The translations under genes were made by a program, and so were the position numbers. The notes below the pieces were generated by a model that saw only the letters and a list, made by a program, of their open reading frames with translations, made no database searches and had not been told where the DNA came from. From Sarcomyxa edulis (lineage: Eukaryota; Basidiomycota; Agaricomycetes; Agaricales; Mycenaceae), in the NCBI GenBank assembly GCA_009761415.1, contig QUOL01000001.1:2852001-2916000 (forward strand): DNA of 64,000 bases. The letters run 5' to 3'. This document shows positions 22,755 through 32,718 of the stretch, piece after piece (position 1 is the stretch's first letter; the number at the start of each line of letters is the position of its first letter).

Positions 22755-22869
22755 TAGTCTCGTTCCCCATCCGTTCGGTGCGATCCGAGCGGAGTTTAAA
22801 AAAGTTGTGCAGAACACGCACCAGAACGTCTGGTGCACTTGGTAGTGAGAGCCCCCCCATCGAGTCACA
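22755..22869 (+). repeat. Left terminal inverted repeat
   Basis: About 115 bp. Compared with the right end read in reverse, four blocks are shared in the same order: the outer 25 bp (TAGTCTCGT ... CCATCCGTTCGGT, one single-base gap), TTGTGCAGAA (22805-22814), CCAGAACGTCTGGTGCA (22821-22837) and CCCCCCATCGAGTCACA (22853-22869). Sequence between blocks has diverged. Confidence 0.82.
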
Positions 22870-22944
22870 GTGTGACCGAATGTAACGAGCGCGTCAAATT
22901 TTCGTACATATAAGTCCTGCTTTGCCGTATCAACTGCACTCTAT

Positions 22945-25673
22945 ATGGACTCGGAGACAGCAGATTGGAATAATGTTTTCTTACATGATGATGACTACGA
23001 TGACTCCTCAACATATTCCTCTGGCTCCGACCCGGATTACAACCCCATACTGGAGTCAGATACCTCAGAATCCGAGAGCGAAGATGACAGCACAGGCCCA
23101 TCTATACAACTGAAATACACCCGGTATTTGAGGGAAAAGCTGCAAGGGAACATGGCAATGAAAGTGAAGACAGTCCTCCATGCAATGGATGCTGTAGGGA
23201 TCAATCTTCCTATCTTTCTGGATGCACTGAGCTGGGGAGATGGAGATTGCACGACGGACAGCAAAATTCGGTATGCTCGATCGGCTTTAATGACCAGCGA
23301 AGAGCTCCCCAAGGTTTTACGACGGTGGTGGAAGCCTCCTCGATCTGCCGCATCACATAAGTCGAGACCGAAAGGAGCGCGGTTGGCCATGTCGGATTTC
23401 GCGTTCGAGTGCATTCGCGACACCGTCGAGAGGGAATTGGATGGCATTGCGGATTATTTACGGTCTCCGGCTGGGAAAGACGTAACGGAAGAGGAGCTAA
23501 CATCAATGGGACTGGAAGAAATGAGCATGCAAATGAAAAAGGACGCGCCTTATTTATGGCGATTGCTTCACAGGATGGCGTGTACACCTGAGCAAGAAGC
23601 GAATAATACGATGAAAACCCCCGATAAGGCGAGTAATCTTTAGCCTGTTCGAAGTCTTGTATTGATTTCTTTGTAGATTATACTCACAGTAATCATGATG
23701 CTCTCGTATACACGAAATCACCATCGAAATCGGTTCCAAAAGATGCTGACAATGTACCTGAAATTCCGTGGACTGTCAGCTAAAGGTTTTGACACTCTAC
23801 ACGCACTGGCACTTACGATGAGTCACAAGTGGAGCGCCAATTCTGTTGCCCGCATGTCCAACGCAGCAATGCGCGAGGTTGTATGGATGATGGACCGATT
23901 TCCGTGGCTCCTATCCTATGACAATGTTCAACTGCCATTCCGGGTTTTCTCGCAACGCCTAGATAACCGAGGGGAATTCGGAAACGGAACAGCCGCCACT
24001 GTTTATATCAAACGAAGCGCCAGACCGTTACCTGCCAGTGCTAACCGTGATTTGCAAGAGCGTCGAGCAGAAGGAATGAAGAATCCACTTACCATGCTCG
24101 ACATCATGGACATAGCTACGGAATCTTTCCCGCAGATCCAGAAGTGGCAGGTATACCATGTCCTCCGATTTCTCCTGGATGCGCCCGAGTTCGACTTCAA
24201 AACTTATCGAGGCAACGGCAGTGAGCTTTTCGATCCACCGATTGCACAACATCAACTGCCGTCTGGTCCGGAACATGTCACATTGCAATACCTTCTCGGG
24301 ACAGTCAATATTCCCGAGGCGAGCTACGAAGATCACGGACGACTATTGAACGAGTGGTTCAATCAGCTCAAAATGAACAATTTGGAAGAAAAAATGAAGC
24401 TTGCCCTCGAGAAATTAATCGCATTCGCTGGCGACCAATTGACGATTGATCGACTCCGAGGTTTATTCAAATTTCGGGCGGAGGATCTGAACTCGTTTGA
24501 CCGTCTGGATTGGGTGCTTCTACCGTTCGGATGGTTCCATCTTCAGATGGCATTTGCGAACTCGCTGCATAAGCAATATCTTGGTACCTCAAGGGGGAGA
24601 GGCCTCAGCCAAGCATTTGACCTGCTGAAGAGGAAAGGATTGGGATCAGTGTCCACGAAGGGAGTGTTTCATCACGATTTGAATGAAGCATTATACCATG
24701 TTGCAGAGGCGCACATACGCGTGGACTGGCTTCTCGCTAGTGGGGCAAAAAGTCTTGCAGAGCTGCGAAACAAGAATCCGGAGGAGCTGAAAAGTTTTGC
24801 GGAAAAGATCGTCCAGAATCACGCCTCGAGTGAAGCCCTTGATCGTATGGATGCAAAGCCTAAAGAGCAACGAGACAAGGTTAAACGGCAGACGATTATG
24901 TGGAATAGAGACGTCTTACAATACATCGTTCTCAATCACGCAATCAAGACAGGAAACGTTGGTATAATGGAAGATATGCTTCCCCATCTTCTTTTCCGTT
25001 TTGTCGGCGGGAATAATTCGAACTATGCTGCCGAGATCTTGGAGCTTCTACAGGGCCTTCGCAAGGAGTGGACTCCTGAAGTAAGGTATGTAAGAATCCG
25101 AGTCTAATTGGGAGAGAACAAGTGACGGACCAAGAAACAACAGATCCTTCGTTCGAGATCATTGCTGGGTAGTAAATTTCACCGGTAATCCGGGTGATTT
25201 TTTGCCTGTTGATAAGGCTCAAGAGCACAATATAAAAGACATCAAGGTACGAAAGAAGCTTTCCAAAAGATAGAACCCACACTCACATATAAAAGGTAAC
25301 ATATCGATCGGAAGGTCCTAATATCCATTGGGAATATCTCAAAAAATTGCACCCTGCGGTACGCATCATTCGCGCTCTTGCCGCGCATATGGAGAAAGAG
25401 TTTGGGACATTAACGAGAGGTAAGAAACATACCACGCCACAGAAAGAACTCGATGTACAGAAGCTCTTCGAGTCATACACGGCTGCGGGGATGCACGACT
25501 ACAAACCGGGCCGTAAAGTCTCGAAAGGCGATCGGGCAGAGGATTACACGACAAAAGGATGTCTCGAGTTGCAGAAGGGTAAGATGCTTGAGAGATGGGT
25601 AGACGGGCGAAGCTTTGCACGGGCTACAACGCAAGATTGGGAGTCGTCCTACTCGGATCTAGAATCTGGCTGA
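22945..25673 (+). CDS. DUF6589 protein, candidate transposase of the element
   Basis: Four exons (22945..23628, 23677..25085, 25144..25246, 25296..25673) give 857 residues without a break. The first intron has a GC donor (AAG|GCGAGT). The N-terminus is acidic (DDDYDDSSTYSSGSDPDYN), followed by a helical region and then a long conserved part I recognise as DUF6589, abundant in mushroom-forming fungi: 'IILTVIMMLSYTRNHHRN', 'WLLSYDNVQLPFRVFSQRLDN', 'IAFAGDQLTIDRLRGLFKF', 'LLPFGWFHLQMAFANSLHKQ', 'FHHDLNEALYHVAEAHIR', 'LLFRFVGGNNSNYAAEIL' and 'EHNIKDIKVTYRSEGPNI'. Hydrophobic-strand contexts place acidic residues at D310 (SYDN) and D481 (AGDQ), with E565 or E572 in a downstream helix, the layout expected of an RNase H-like DDE enzyme. 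That catalytic reading is my inference; the family has no assigned function that I know of. Confidence 0.8.
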
Positions 25674-25721
25674 AAAATAAGAGGTTCTATTTCGCTTTTC
25701 TACAGGATGCGAGGTATGGAA

Positions 25722-28231
25722 TCAGGGTTTCTTAGGGATATAGGAAGGTCCTGGCATATATGGAGTTGAATAGCGAGGCCCAGAAATGCTGTCAGAGAAG
25801 CTCGTAGCAGTAGGGGATGGCATGTAGTACATCCAACCTGGAGGAATTGGATAAGGCACTGCTATCATTCCCGCAGTCTGAAGTGACTGATGAGAGACCG
25901 CAACACAATCATATCCAATGAAATCCACTTGCCTGTGCTCTCAGTAAAGGCTGATGAACGGTGTTGTATGTTGAGGAACCTACGAGTGCTGGTAGACCAC
26001 CATCTTCTCTTACCAACATCCTCCTTCTCCTTGTGTCTTCAACTCGTCGCTCCTCTGTTTCCCTTCTTTTCTCAGCTCTTTTAGCTTCCTGGGCCCTCTT
26101 TCGCTGATCCTTATCCGCTTCGTCTAACCTTCCAATAAGTTCTAATACCTCCTGGCCATGTCGATCGGCGAAGATCCATTGCGGTTTGAGCACTTGCATG
26201 TCTTCAATAGTTTTGATACGCGCATTGGATGCGAGGGTGGTAAGTGATTTGTCAGGGAGAATTGCGACTGCAGTGAATGGGCTCGGAGAGTACTGACGCA
26301 GCTTGGTCTCGTAACGCCAGTTCTCCAGAGCAGCGCGTACATTTTTTAGATGCTGTCCCCGCCGAGTTGCTGGCCCATTCCCTCGAGTACTGCGGGATTT
26401 GTTCATGGTGCGTTTTCCATTTTCATTTCTGGTCTTCGATGGTGTGGAATGGGTACTACTGGGTGGAGAGTTTGCCTCGGGGGCAGGGGTACGTGGGCGT
26501 TCCATTTCGGTATCGTCGAAATGCGTAATTGAAGACTTGTTCAGATTCTCTGTACACCGATCGCAACATGCACCTGTGGGTGCTTCAAAAAGCAATGGTA
26601 AGTGTCAGGAATACCTTCGTTCAACGGGATGAACTCACGTATATGCCGAGGAGGATTATCAAAATATTCGTCTACCATGTCACGACGACAAAGAATTGTC
26701 TCGATATACCGGCGTAATGCTTCCTCAACATTCTTTGCCCATTCCAGTTCCTCCTCTTCTATACCATTCTCTGCCTCACTTTCTGAACTAGATTCTGAAC
26801 TACCTGATTCAGATGCAGAGCTGCTCCCTGCCTTGGTCTTGTGTCGCCTACCCCCAGGTTTCCTTTTCTTCCTACGCTGGAACATTGACTCCTCAACAAG
26901 GAGGGTTGCTCGGGCTTGGATATTTGGTGAGCGGCCTGCACGTCCAGCTCTTTGAATCCACATTGATAACGATGAGGGGATGCCAAACTGGATGACGTGT
27001 TTGATATCAGGAATATCGGCACCCTTCAAATTTTTGTAGTAAGCATGGTATACAACAATAATATTACAAGGCTAACGTACCATCCCAGCTGCCTCTGTTG
27101 CAATCAGAAGCTTGATCTCGCTACTCCGGAATCGTTTCATCACCTCGCTTTTGGCTTTTGGTGTCCGATGCGAATGCAGATAATCGATATATTTATGTAG
27201 ATGAGGTGGGTATCTCCTCCGGATGTATCGGCAGAGAATTTGAGTTTCGTTGACAGTGTTAGTGAATATAATGGTTTTTTCGAAGTCGTCCGGGGATGAG
27301 ACTTCTTTGGGAAGAAGATCGTTGAGGGCACTGTAGTCCGTCTTGTTTTTCATTGTCTTGACAGACATGGTGATATTAGGACGGTCATTTCCAAGATTTA
27401 GAAAAAACGACCGAGGAAGATCAATAAGTAAGTTTGTGCAGACATCATCAAGAGCTGATGGTGTAAGCGTAGCTGAAGTTGCCAGGATAGGAACAGATGG
27501 AGGCATAAATGCGCGTAGTTTATTCAATAGAGCATATGGAGGACGAAAATCACCGCCCCACTGTGAGATGCAGTGTGCTTCGTCCACTATCACAGCGAGA
27601 ATATCTTTTGTAGTTTCCTTCGAAGTCAGCCATTTACGAAATTCGGGATGCTCGATGCACATTTCCGGAGAAGTCAATATAGCCTGGTATTTGTGCTCCT
27701 CAAGACTCTGGAAATGGTAGAGTATATACATAAGCGAGGGAGTTCTGAGTTTCTCATTGTACTCACTTTTTTGAGTTTTGGACTCCATGTATCCCCGTTC
27801 ACTGCTACGGCAGAGATATCCATCTTCTTGAATCGCGAAGCCTGTGGATATATGCTCAGTTTCATCTCCATATAGAGTATGTAGATTCTCCGACATACCT
27901 GGTCTTTCTGAAGCACTTTCAAGGGGGATATGATGATCTCGAGCTTATTCTTTCGTAGCATTAACGGCATCATGAACGGCATTGTCTTTCCAGCACCGGT
28001 ACCAGCAATCAGGACAGTGTCAAGACCTAGTACAATTGCTTCGGATATGTCAAGCTGCCATGCGTACGGGGCACGGCCAAAACGCTGGACAAAGATTTCC
28101 TCGATTGTACGTCGCGTCTGCGCAGAATCATATCCAGATTTAGAGCGAGCGGTTCCCCGAGATGAATTAAGGTTATTATAAGAGCGCGTGTGAGCCTTCT
28201 CGAGCCGTTCTTGACGTGATTGAGAAGCCAT
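25722..28231 (-). CDS. RecQ-like DNA helicase carried by the element
   Basis: Six exons (27899..28231, 27767..27841, 27081..27707, 26639..27023, 25933..26573, 25722..25877) join in phase to 738 residues. Motifs: YAWQLDI (Q/motif 0, 56-62), Walker A GTGAGKT (77-83), 'ISPLKVLQKDQ', DEAH followed by CISQWGGDFRP (178-181, the RecQ motif II and aromatic loop), 'ILATSATLTP', 'IIFTNTVNETQILCRYIRR', 'LIATEAAGMGADIPDIKHVI' and motif VI QRAGRAGRSP (369-378). A Cys cluster ACCDRC (475-480) follows, where RecQ proteins have their zinc-binding region. After it comes a Ser/Pro-rich linker, a coiled basic stretch (KRRETEERRVEDTRRRR) and a Pro/Tyr-rich tail. The last intron appears to use a GC donor (CAG|GCAAGT). 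No RQC or HRDC domain is evident. A start at 28330, inside the inverted repeat, is possible but adds an unlike N-terminus. It is a truncated-type RecQ, probably acting with the convergent gene. Confidence 0.85.
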
Positions 28232-28294
28232 CAAAGTTGAGAAGTCGGGGAACGGGACACAAAAGGAGCACGTTTTGCGCTCCATTTGGGCGTG

Positions 28295-28422
28295 TGTGAC
28301 TCGATGGGGGGTCACACACCTGAAATGCACCAGACGTTCTGGTCCGATTTCTGCACAATATTTTCACTATCCGATTCAAGGTCCGATACGGAACTCGGAC
28401 CGAACGGATGGGGACGAGACTA
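28295..28422 (-). repeat. Right terminal inverted repeat
   Basis: About 128 bp, the reverse-complement partner of the left end with the same four blocks in order and slightly longer spacing. The inner part also forms a local hairpin: GTGTGTGAC and its partner GTCACACAC flank the C-rich block. It ends 63 bp upstream of the helicase start codon. Confidence 0.82.
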
Positions 28423-28431
28423 TCTATATGC
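28423..28431 (+). repeat. Target site duplication, right copy (TCTATATGC)
   Basis: Nine bases identical to the left copy, directly after the element's last bases (CGAGACTA). Confidence 0.8.
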
Positions 28432-28772
28432 ATGCTTTGCTCGATCCGAGTCTGCGAACTTGGAATCACCTTGAAGCATCTCAGCCATTTAAGTTAGCAT
28501 ACAAAGCAGCCTCCAGGTAAAGACCTCGATATCTCTGAAGGTGCGGCGACTCAACAAGTGCAACACAATCAACAATAACTTAAAATATGCTTCGAAAAGC
28601 CTCACTATCAACGACCCAATTACAGATAGAAAAGTAAGAAGTAATGTTACCAAATACGAAGTCAAAGCGAGAAGACACTGGAAGCACCAACAGTAGTAGC
28701 AACAACAACAGCATTGAGAGAAAAATTGCATCCCAGCAGACTCCCAGATTGTTCGACTCGAGAGTCCGAGGA

Positions 28773-29905
28773 CTACGTACTGGTGGCACCAGCTACGATC
28801 AATCCTCCAAGAAGGATCATCGCATAGTCGAGCTGGTTCAGGATTTGGGGGTCTGAGAGGGGGAGGGTCGACACAGCAGGAGGAGCAGAGGAGGTCGTGG
28901 AGGAGACGAGAGTGGGAGTGAGTATTTCGGATGAGGTCGATGTGGGAGTAGCACTGGAGGTTGACGTAGGAGTTGAGCTTGTAGTAGAGCTGTTGGAAGA
29001 TGAGCTTGTGCTAGTGGTGCTAGTGGTGGACGGCACGACCTTCGACGTCGAGTGGGAGGTGGTGGAAGGAGCTGGGGGAGGTGTAGACTTTGTTGTAGTC
29101 GTCGTCTTTGGAGGAGGAGGAGGAGTCGAAGTCGTGGAAGTCGTTGTGGAGCTCTTCGGGGGATCAGGAGAAGCACCGACATACTCCCAGTCCCCATAAA
29201 CTACACCTCCGTTGTCGGAGAAGAATGAGTACAGGCCTTGGCTAAGATCGAGACCATTCTCTGGACAACCCATACACTACCGAATTTAAATACAGGTGTG
29301 ATTCAATTTTTTGACAGCTACATACCTCGTCTACAATTTGGGCCTGTGTTGTTTTACCCCCAAAGGTCAGAGTGACCATCTCGTAGCAGTGTGATCCACC
29401 GTCCCATTGCTAGGAAAGAACATCGTCAATCACACCTAATCGGACTGGGATTGCAAAGGCGAGATGATGCTCACCGGTCTATTGAGAGCTACAACCTACC
29501 GGACACCATTATGAGAGAAAAGTACGCGAAAAGGTCAATATTGATTCCACGTCGCGTCTCGGAGGGGCGCTTACAAATTCACTATTTGAGTTGTAAGTAC
29601 CACAAGCACCCCTATAGAAACGAGCCGTCAATGCTTAGTCAAGGTCTGTCCGGGTACTTTGCTCACAGTCCAGCAACATAATTAGAGAACCGGGCGTTTG
29701 CTGCTCTCTTGACTGGGACGTTGTTTTCTATCGCAGCGGAGTCGCGTTTGAGCCGACGAGAGATGACGCTGTGATGATAATGGGCGTTTGGTGCGTGAAC
29801 GTTGTTTTGGATGCCAGGACCAGGCAAGTGATCAGCGGCGCTAACGACCTGGGGATGGAAGAAAGGAGCAAGTAAAGACAGAGATGCGAGGAGACGCAAG
29901 TACAT
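28773..29905 (-). CDS. Secreted expansin-like (double-psi beta-barrel) protein with Ser/Thr-rich tail
   Basis: The start is MYLRLLASLSLLAPFFHPQVVSA, a clear signal peptide; the longer upstream frame is not needed. A His-rich propeptide-like region ending with basic pairs (SRRLKRDS, PVKRAANARF) precedes the barrel: 'GACGTYNSNSEF', 'VVALNRP', 'QWDGGSHCYEMVTLTFGGK', 'AQIVDECMGCPENGLDLSQG'. The Cys pattern and the 'GACG ... VDECMGC..GLDLS' frame match RlpA-like/loosenin-type domains, which bind and loosen chitin or cellulose without cutting. After residue about 190 the chain is Ser/Thr/Pro repeats (TTSTTSTPPPPPKTTTTTK), then a short hydrophobic end (LDYAMILLGGLIVAGATST), perhaps a membrane or GPI anchor. 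KR sites suggest Kex2 processing. At least four introns, one flanking a small exon coding VVALNRP. Confidence 0.82.
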
Positions 29906-30225
29906 TGGTGATGATAAAGAGTGAGTATTCGAGAGCGAAAGAATAGGGAGGTTTTGCAAAGCGATGCGAGTTGAACAAGTTGACGAGGCACGAAGCCTCG
30001 AAGGCCTTCCCATGGACCCAGGAACGCAATGAAAGGCGGGCTTCGATACCCGAAACGGATTACAGAAAGCATCTGAACAAAGTCAGTGCGCCGTGTAACT
30101 ACAGACAGTCTCTGGTTTTACGATGGAAAGGATATCATTGCGTAAAGAGTATACAATTCAATAGAATTTCAGGAAGGAGGAGGAGGATGGGGAGCACGGA
30201 AGCAAAAAAAAGTACAATGGCACTC

Positions 30226-30239
30226 CACGTGGCCACGTG
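30226..30239. promoter_or_regulatory. Tandem CACGTG E-boxes
   Basis: CACGTG occurs at 30226..30231 and 30234..30239, two bases apart, in the 595 bp divergent region between the expansin-like and Sur7/PalI-like genes. CACGTG is the bHLH/Cbf1/Pho4-type site; the close pair is unlikely by chance. Which gene it serves is unknown. Confidence 0.45.
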
Positions 30240-30324
30240 CACCCGGTAGCGCCGTCCGACGCGTCTTTGTTCTCTTACTTTCATCTATTGTCCATACACG
30301 CACCCTAGAATGCAGATCATCCCA

Positions 30325-30332
30325 TATATAAA
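30325..30332 (+). promoter_or_regulatory. TATA box (TATATAAA)
   Basis: A consensus TATATAAA lies 169 bp upstream of the Sur7/PalI-like ATG at 30501, a suitable distance for a fungal promoter with a 5' UTR of about 100 bp. Confidence 0.5.
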
Positions 30333-30500
30333 TCCTGACTTTGCTGCAGAAGATGATTCCCATCCGACCCCTTCATTCTCTCGGTGCACCTTCTCTAACA
30401 CTCTTTTCATCTTGGATCTTTTTCACGAAGCCGCAAGTCGAGCTGCCATCTTGAATATCTCATTTCATTCAACGAAACAACCATATATCTGCACTGAATC

Positions 30501-31430
30501 ATGATTTCCGGTCTCTCAAAAGCTGTCATTCTTTACCTCGCTCCGGTACTGTCATTGACGGCCATTCTGCTGTCTCTCTTCGCGGCTTTAGCGCCATCGT
30601 TATTGCTTCATGATAGTGTCGCACTTATCACGATTACGCCCTCTACGAGTCTCAATCAGGCTGGCCCTTCCAAGAGCGTAGATGGACCAAGCGTCTTTCT
30701 AGGTGTCTCCGGTACGTGTATTCGGCGTAATTTATATGTTCCAGCTCCTCATATTGACATTTACATCAGGATCTTGTTCACGAACTAGCAATGCTGGTCA
30801 TATAAATTGTACTTCTGCAACTGTATCAACTGTATACGGTGAGCAATCACCTTTGACTTTACGCGCGCTTAGTTCCTAACCCATTGCTTCAGACCTCTCC
30901 GCTCTACCGAGCAATGCCCCGAGCTTTTTGATCTCTCCCCCTGGAATGGCGACGCCAGCATTCATCGCGGTCGCCCTCACGTTTTCCATTGTATTCTTTT
31001 TCACATCCACCCTCATATCCTTCCGGCACAAGATGGGGAAAGCATCCAAGGTCTTTGAGAGACCCATGGTGCAACGACTATCCGCGTGGGTTGGATTCTT
31101 TGGTTTCATGATCGGTCAGTGACTATTCTGCTTCCTGTTCACCAATCTGACGATGCTATCCTTCGCGCAGGCTTGACATCTTTCCTTATCTTACGCATGT
31201 GGTTTGGAAAGGCCGTTCAGGACTTCAACTACGTCATTATGGGTATGGGCGATCAAGGCCCTCAACTCATCGCCGACTACGGAAATGCCTTTACTAGTGA
31301 GTTGTTCCCGTGCGATCCTCTGAATCACCTGCTTATTGTATCATCCCCAGTGGTCTGGGTAGCCTACGCGTTCTTTGCTGTCCCACTCATCGTTTCGCTC
31401 GCCAAGCTAAACGTCCAAGCTACCAAATAA
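30501..31430 (+). CDS. Sur7/PalI-like four-span membrane protein
   Basis: Several exons begin with MISGLSKAVILYL, a first membrane span (LAPVLSLTAILLSLFAALAP). The long extracellular loop includes the spliced segment 'SVFLGVSGSCSRTSNAGHIN' with Cys residues and 'LPSNAPSFLI', then three spans: 'FIAVALTFSIVFFFTSTLIS', 'LSAWVGFFGFMIGLTSFLIL' and 'VWVAYAFFAVPLIVSLAK'. One span, a G-x-C loop, then three clustered spans is the SUR7/PalI-family plan (eisosome, pH sensing, claudin-like). The short C-terminal end (LNVQATK) lacks the long cytosolic tail of PalI/Rim9 sensors, so a Sur7-like organising role is more likely. Splicing at 'GVSG|SCSR' and 'VY|DLS' was checked. Confidence 0.75.
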
Positions 31431-32220
31431 AATCACGAAACACTCATCTACGTTCCGACGTCAGAGGACATTCAAAGGACATTTCTTGGTTAATTGGGAC
31501 TTTCACATATACATTAGAGTATCATAATTCCATCTGTAGCGTTACACAATTGCTTGTCAATAGCTAATACACACGATATCTTTCTGACTCTTCATTGCAA
31601 TCTGAGTCATGGTCATGGCTTGTTTGCATCTTCTATCCTCCCAACTTGAACTCGATCAATTGACTTGAACAAGCTGACAATGAAGCTGCCACTTTCCACC
31701 TCTTTCGAACTGACGCTCATTCAGTGTCCCCGAGCGTAATTCCTTGGCATCTACATCTACGCCCTTCGTGATCATCATCCTCTGGATCCATCAACAAACA
31801 CTGGTGGAATGAGTCGACCGTCGTGCATCGAGTCATCGCAATGTTCACATAGCCGGGTCTTTGTCTTGTGCCTTTTACCACAAACGGCAGCACTACATCC
31901 ACTCTAATAACGCCATCTTGGACTTTTGAATGTCTTTACTTCCTGGCGCCAAGTGAGAGGGTCAGTCGATATGACAGGAAGTCACCTAGGGCACGCGGGC
32001 ACGCCTCGAGCTATGCAGAATTCTTGCTCGCGTATCGTCCGTGTTTGAAAGGGCGTTCGAGCTTTATGACGATCGCGGTCAGTCCTCTACTATCATCAAA
32101 GCTTAGGCTTGAGGGACAACGAACGCGTACTATGGATGTACGATAGAAATGCAAATCACTCGCAATTCTAATCTGTGATATCAAACCAGGTTCCTCCACG
32201 GGATTCGACTTGGATCCCGA

Positions 32221-32385
32221 ATTCTATTCATTGTCGTCGTCGTCGTGCACCCATATCAAAATCCGCACTATACGGCGCGCTAGCATCCCGACTGTGATCG
32301 TTCCTGTTCCTGCATGTAGTGACTCGCGCATCCGACTATCCACACCTTTCGTCGAAACGTATCTTGCGGTAGTCGACTCACATCG
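32221..32385 (+). repeat. Intergenic direct duplication, copy 1
   Basis: A segment with TTGTCGTCGTCGTCGTGCA, ATCCGCACTATACGGCGCGC, TTCCTGCATGTAGTGACTCG and GTCGAAACGTATCTTGCGGT recurs in the same order about 490 bp downstream with scattered changes and two small insertions. Confidence 0.75.
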
Positions 32386-32718
32386 CCATCACCGTCATTA
32401 TCCTTGCAGTGGAATGATTCAACTATCTCAGGCTCGCGAGTAATATTTGCCATCTGTCTTTCGTAGAGTTCGTATCTCCGGGTTTTTGTGTGCCTCGTGC
32501 TGCTCACTACAAACACAAACGGTATCATGACCACCTTGTTGATCTTTCAAAACTCTATACCTGGCGCCAGAAGACTGTAACAAGCGTACAATGGTATCGC
32601 ACAACTTGGACAGGAATTTAATCACTATCGGTGTGGACTCAGCATGCCTTTCGGTCGTATCAGTAACTTGCCACGAAATACGGCTTGAAATCTAGGATTT
32701 CACGTGTATCATTCTGGA

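Larger units (their letters stand above)
22755..28422. mobile_element. Intact 5.67 kb TIR DNA element encoding a DUF6589 protein and a RecQ-like helicase
   Basis: The boundaries are fixed by a perfect 9 bp direct duplication (TCTATATGC at 22746..22754 and 28423..28431) that flanks long imperfect terminal inverted repeats starting TAGTCTCGT. Inside are two intact, multi-exon genes that converge, with stops 48 bp apart. Each start codon lies 63-75 bp inside a repeat, so the repeats probably carry the promoters. The arrangement resembles the maize MuDR element (9 bp duplication, roughly 200 bp inverted repeats, convergent mudrA/mudrB) but the proteins are different families. No classical Mutator, hAT, Tc1, piggyBac or Helitron protein is present. 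I infer a cut-and-paste element in which the DUF6589 protein is the transposase. The near-perfect duplication and intact frames suggest a recent insertion. Confidence 0.82.

Noticed and set aside
28231..28330. Helicase start at 28,330
   Set aside because: The added 33 residues fall within the right inverted repeat and look unlike a RecQ N-terminus; MASQSRQERL at 28,231 is the better start.
22755..28422. Helitron, Starship or hAT/Tc1/piggyBac assignment for the element
   Set aside because: There are target duplications and long inverted repeats (not Helitron), the size and gene content do not fit a Starship (no tyrosine recombinase), and the 9 bp duplication and proteins do not match hAT, Tc1 or piggyBac.
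28897..29199. Val/Glu-rich plus-strand frame of 100 codons
   Set aside because: Complement of the Ser/Thr/Pro repeat region of the expansin-like gene; composition artefact.
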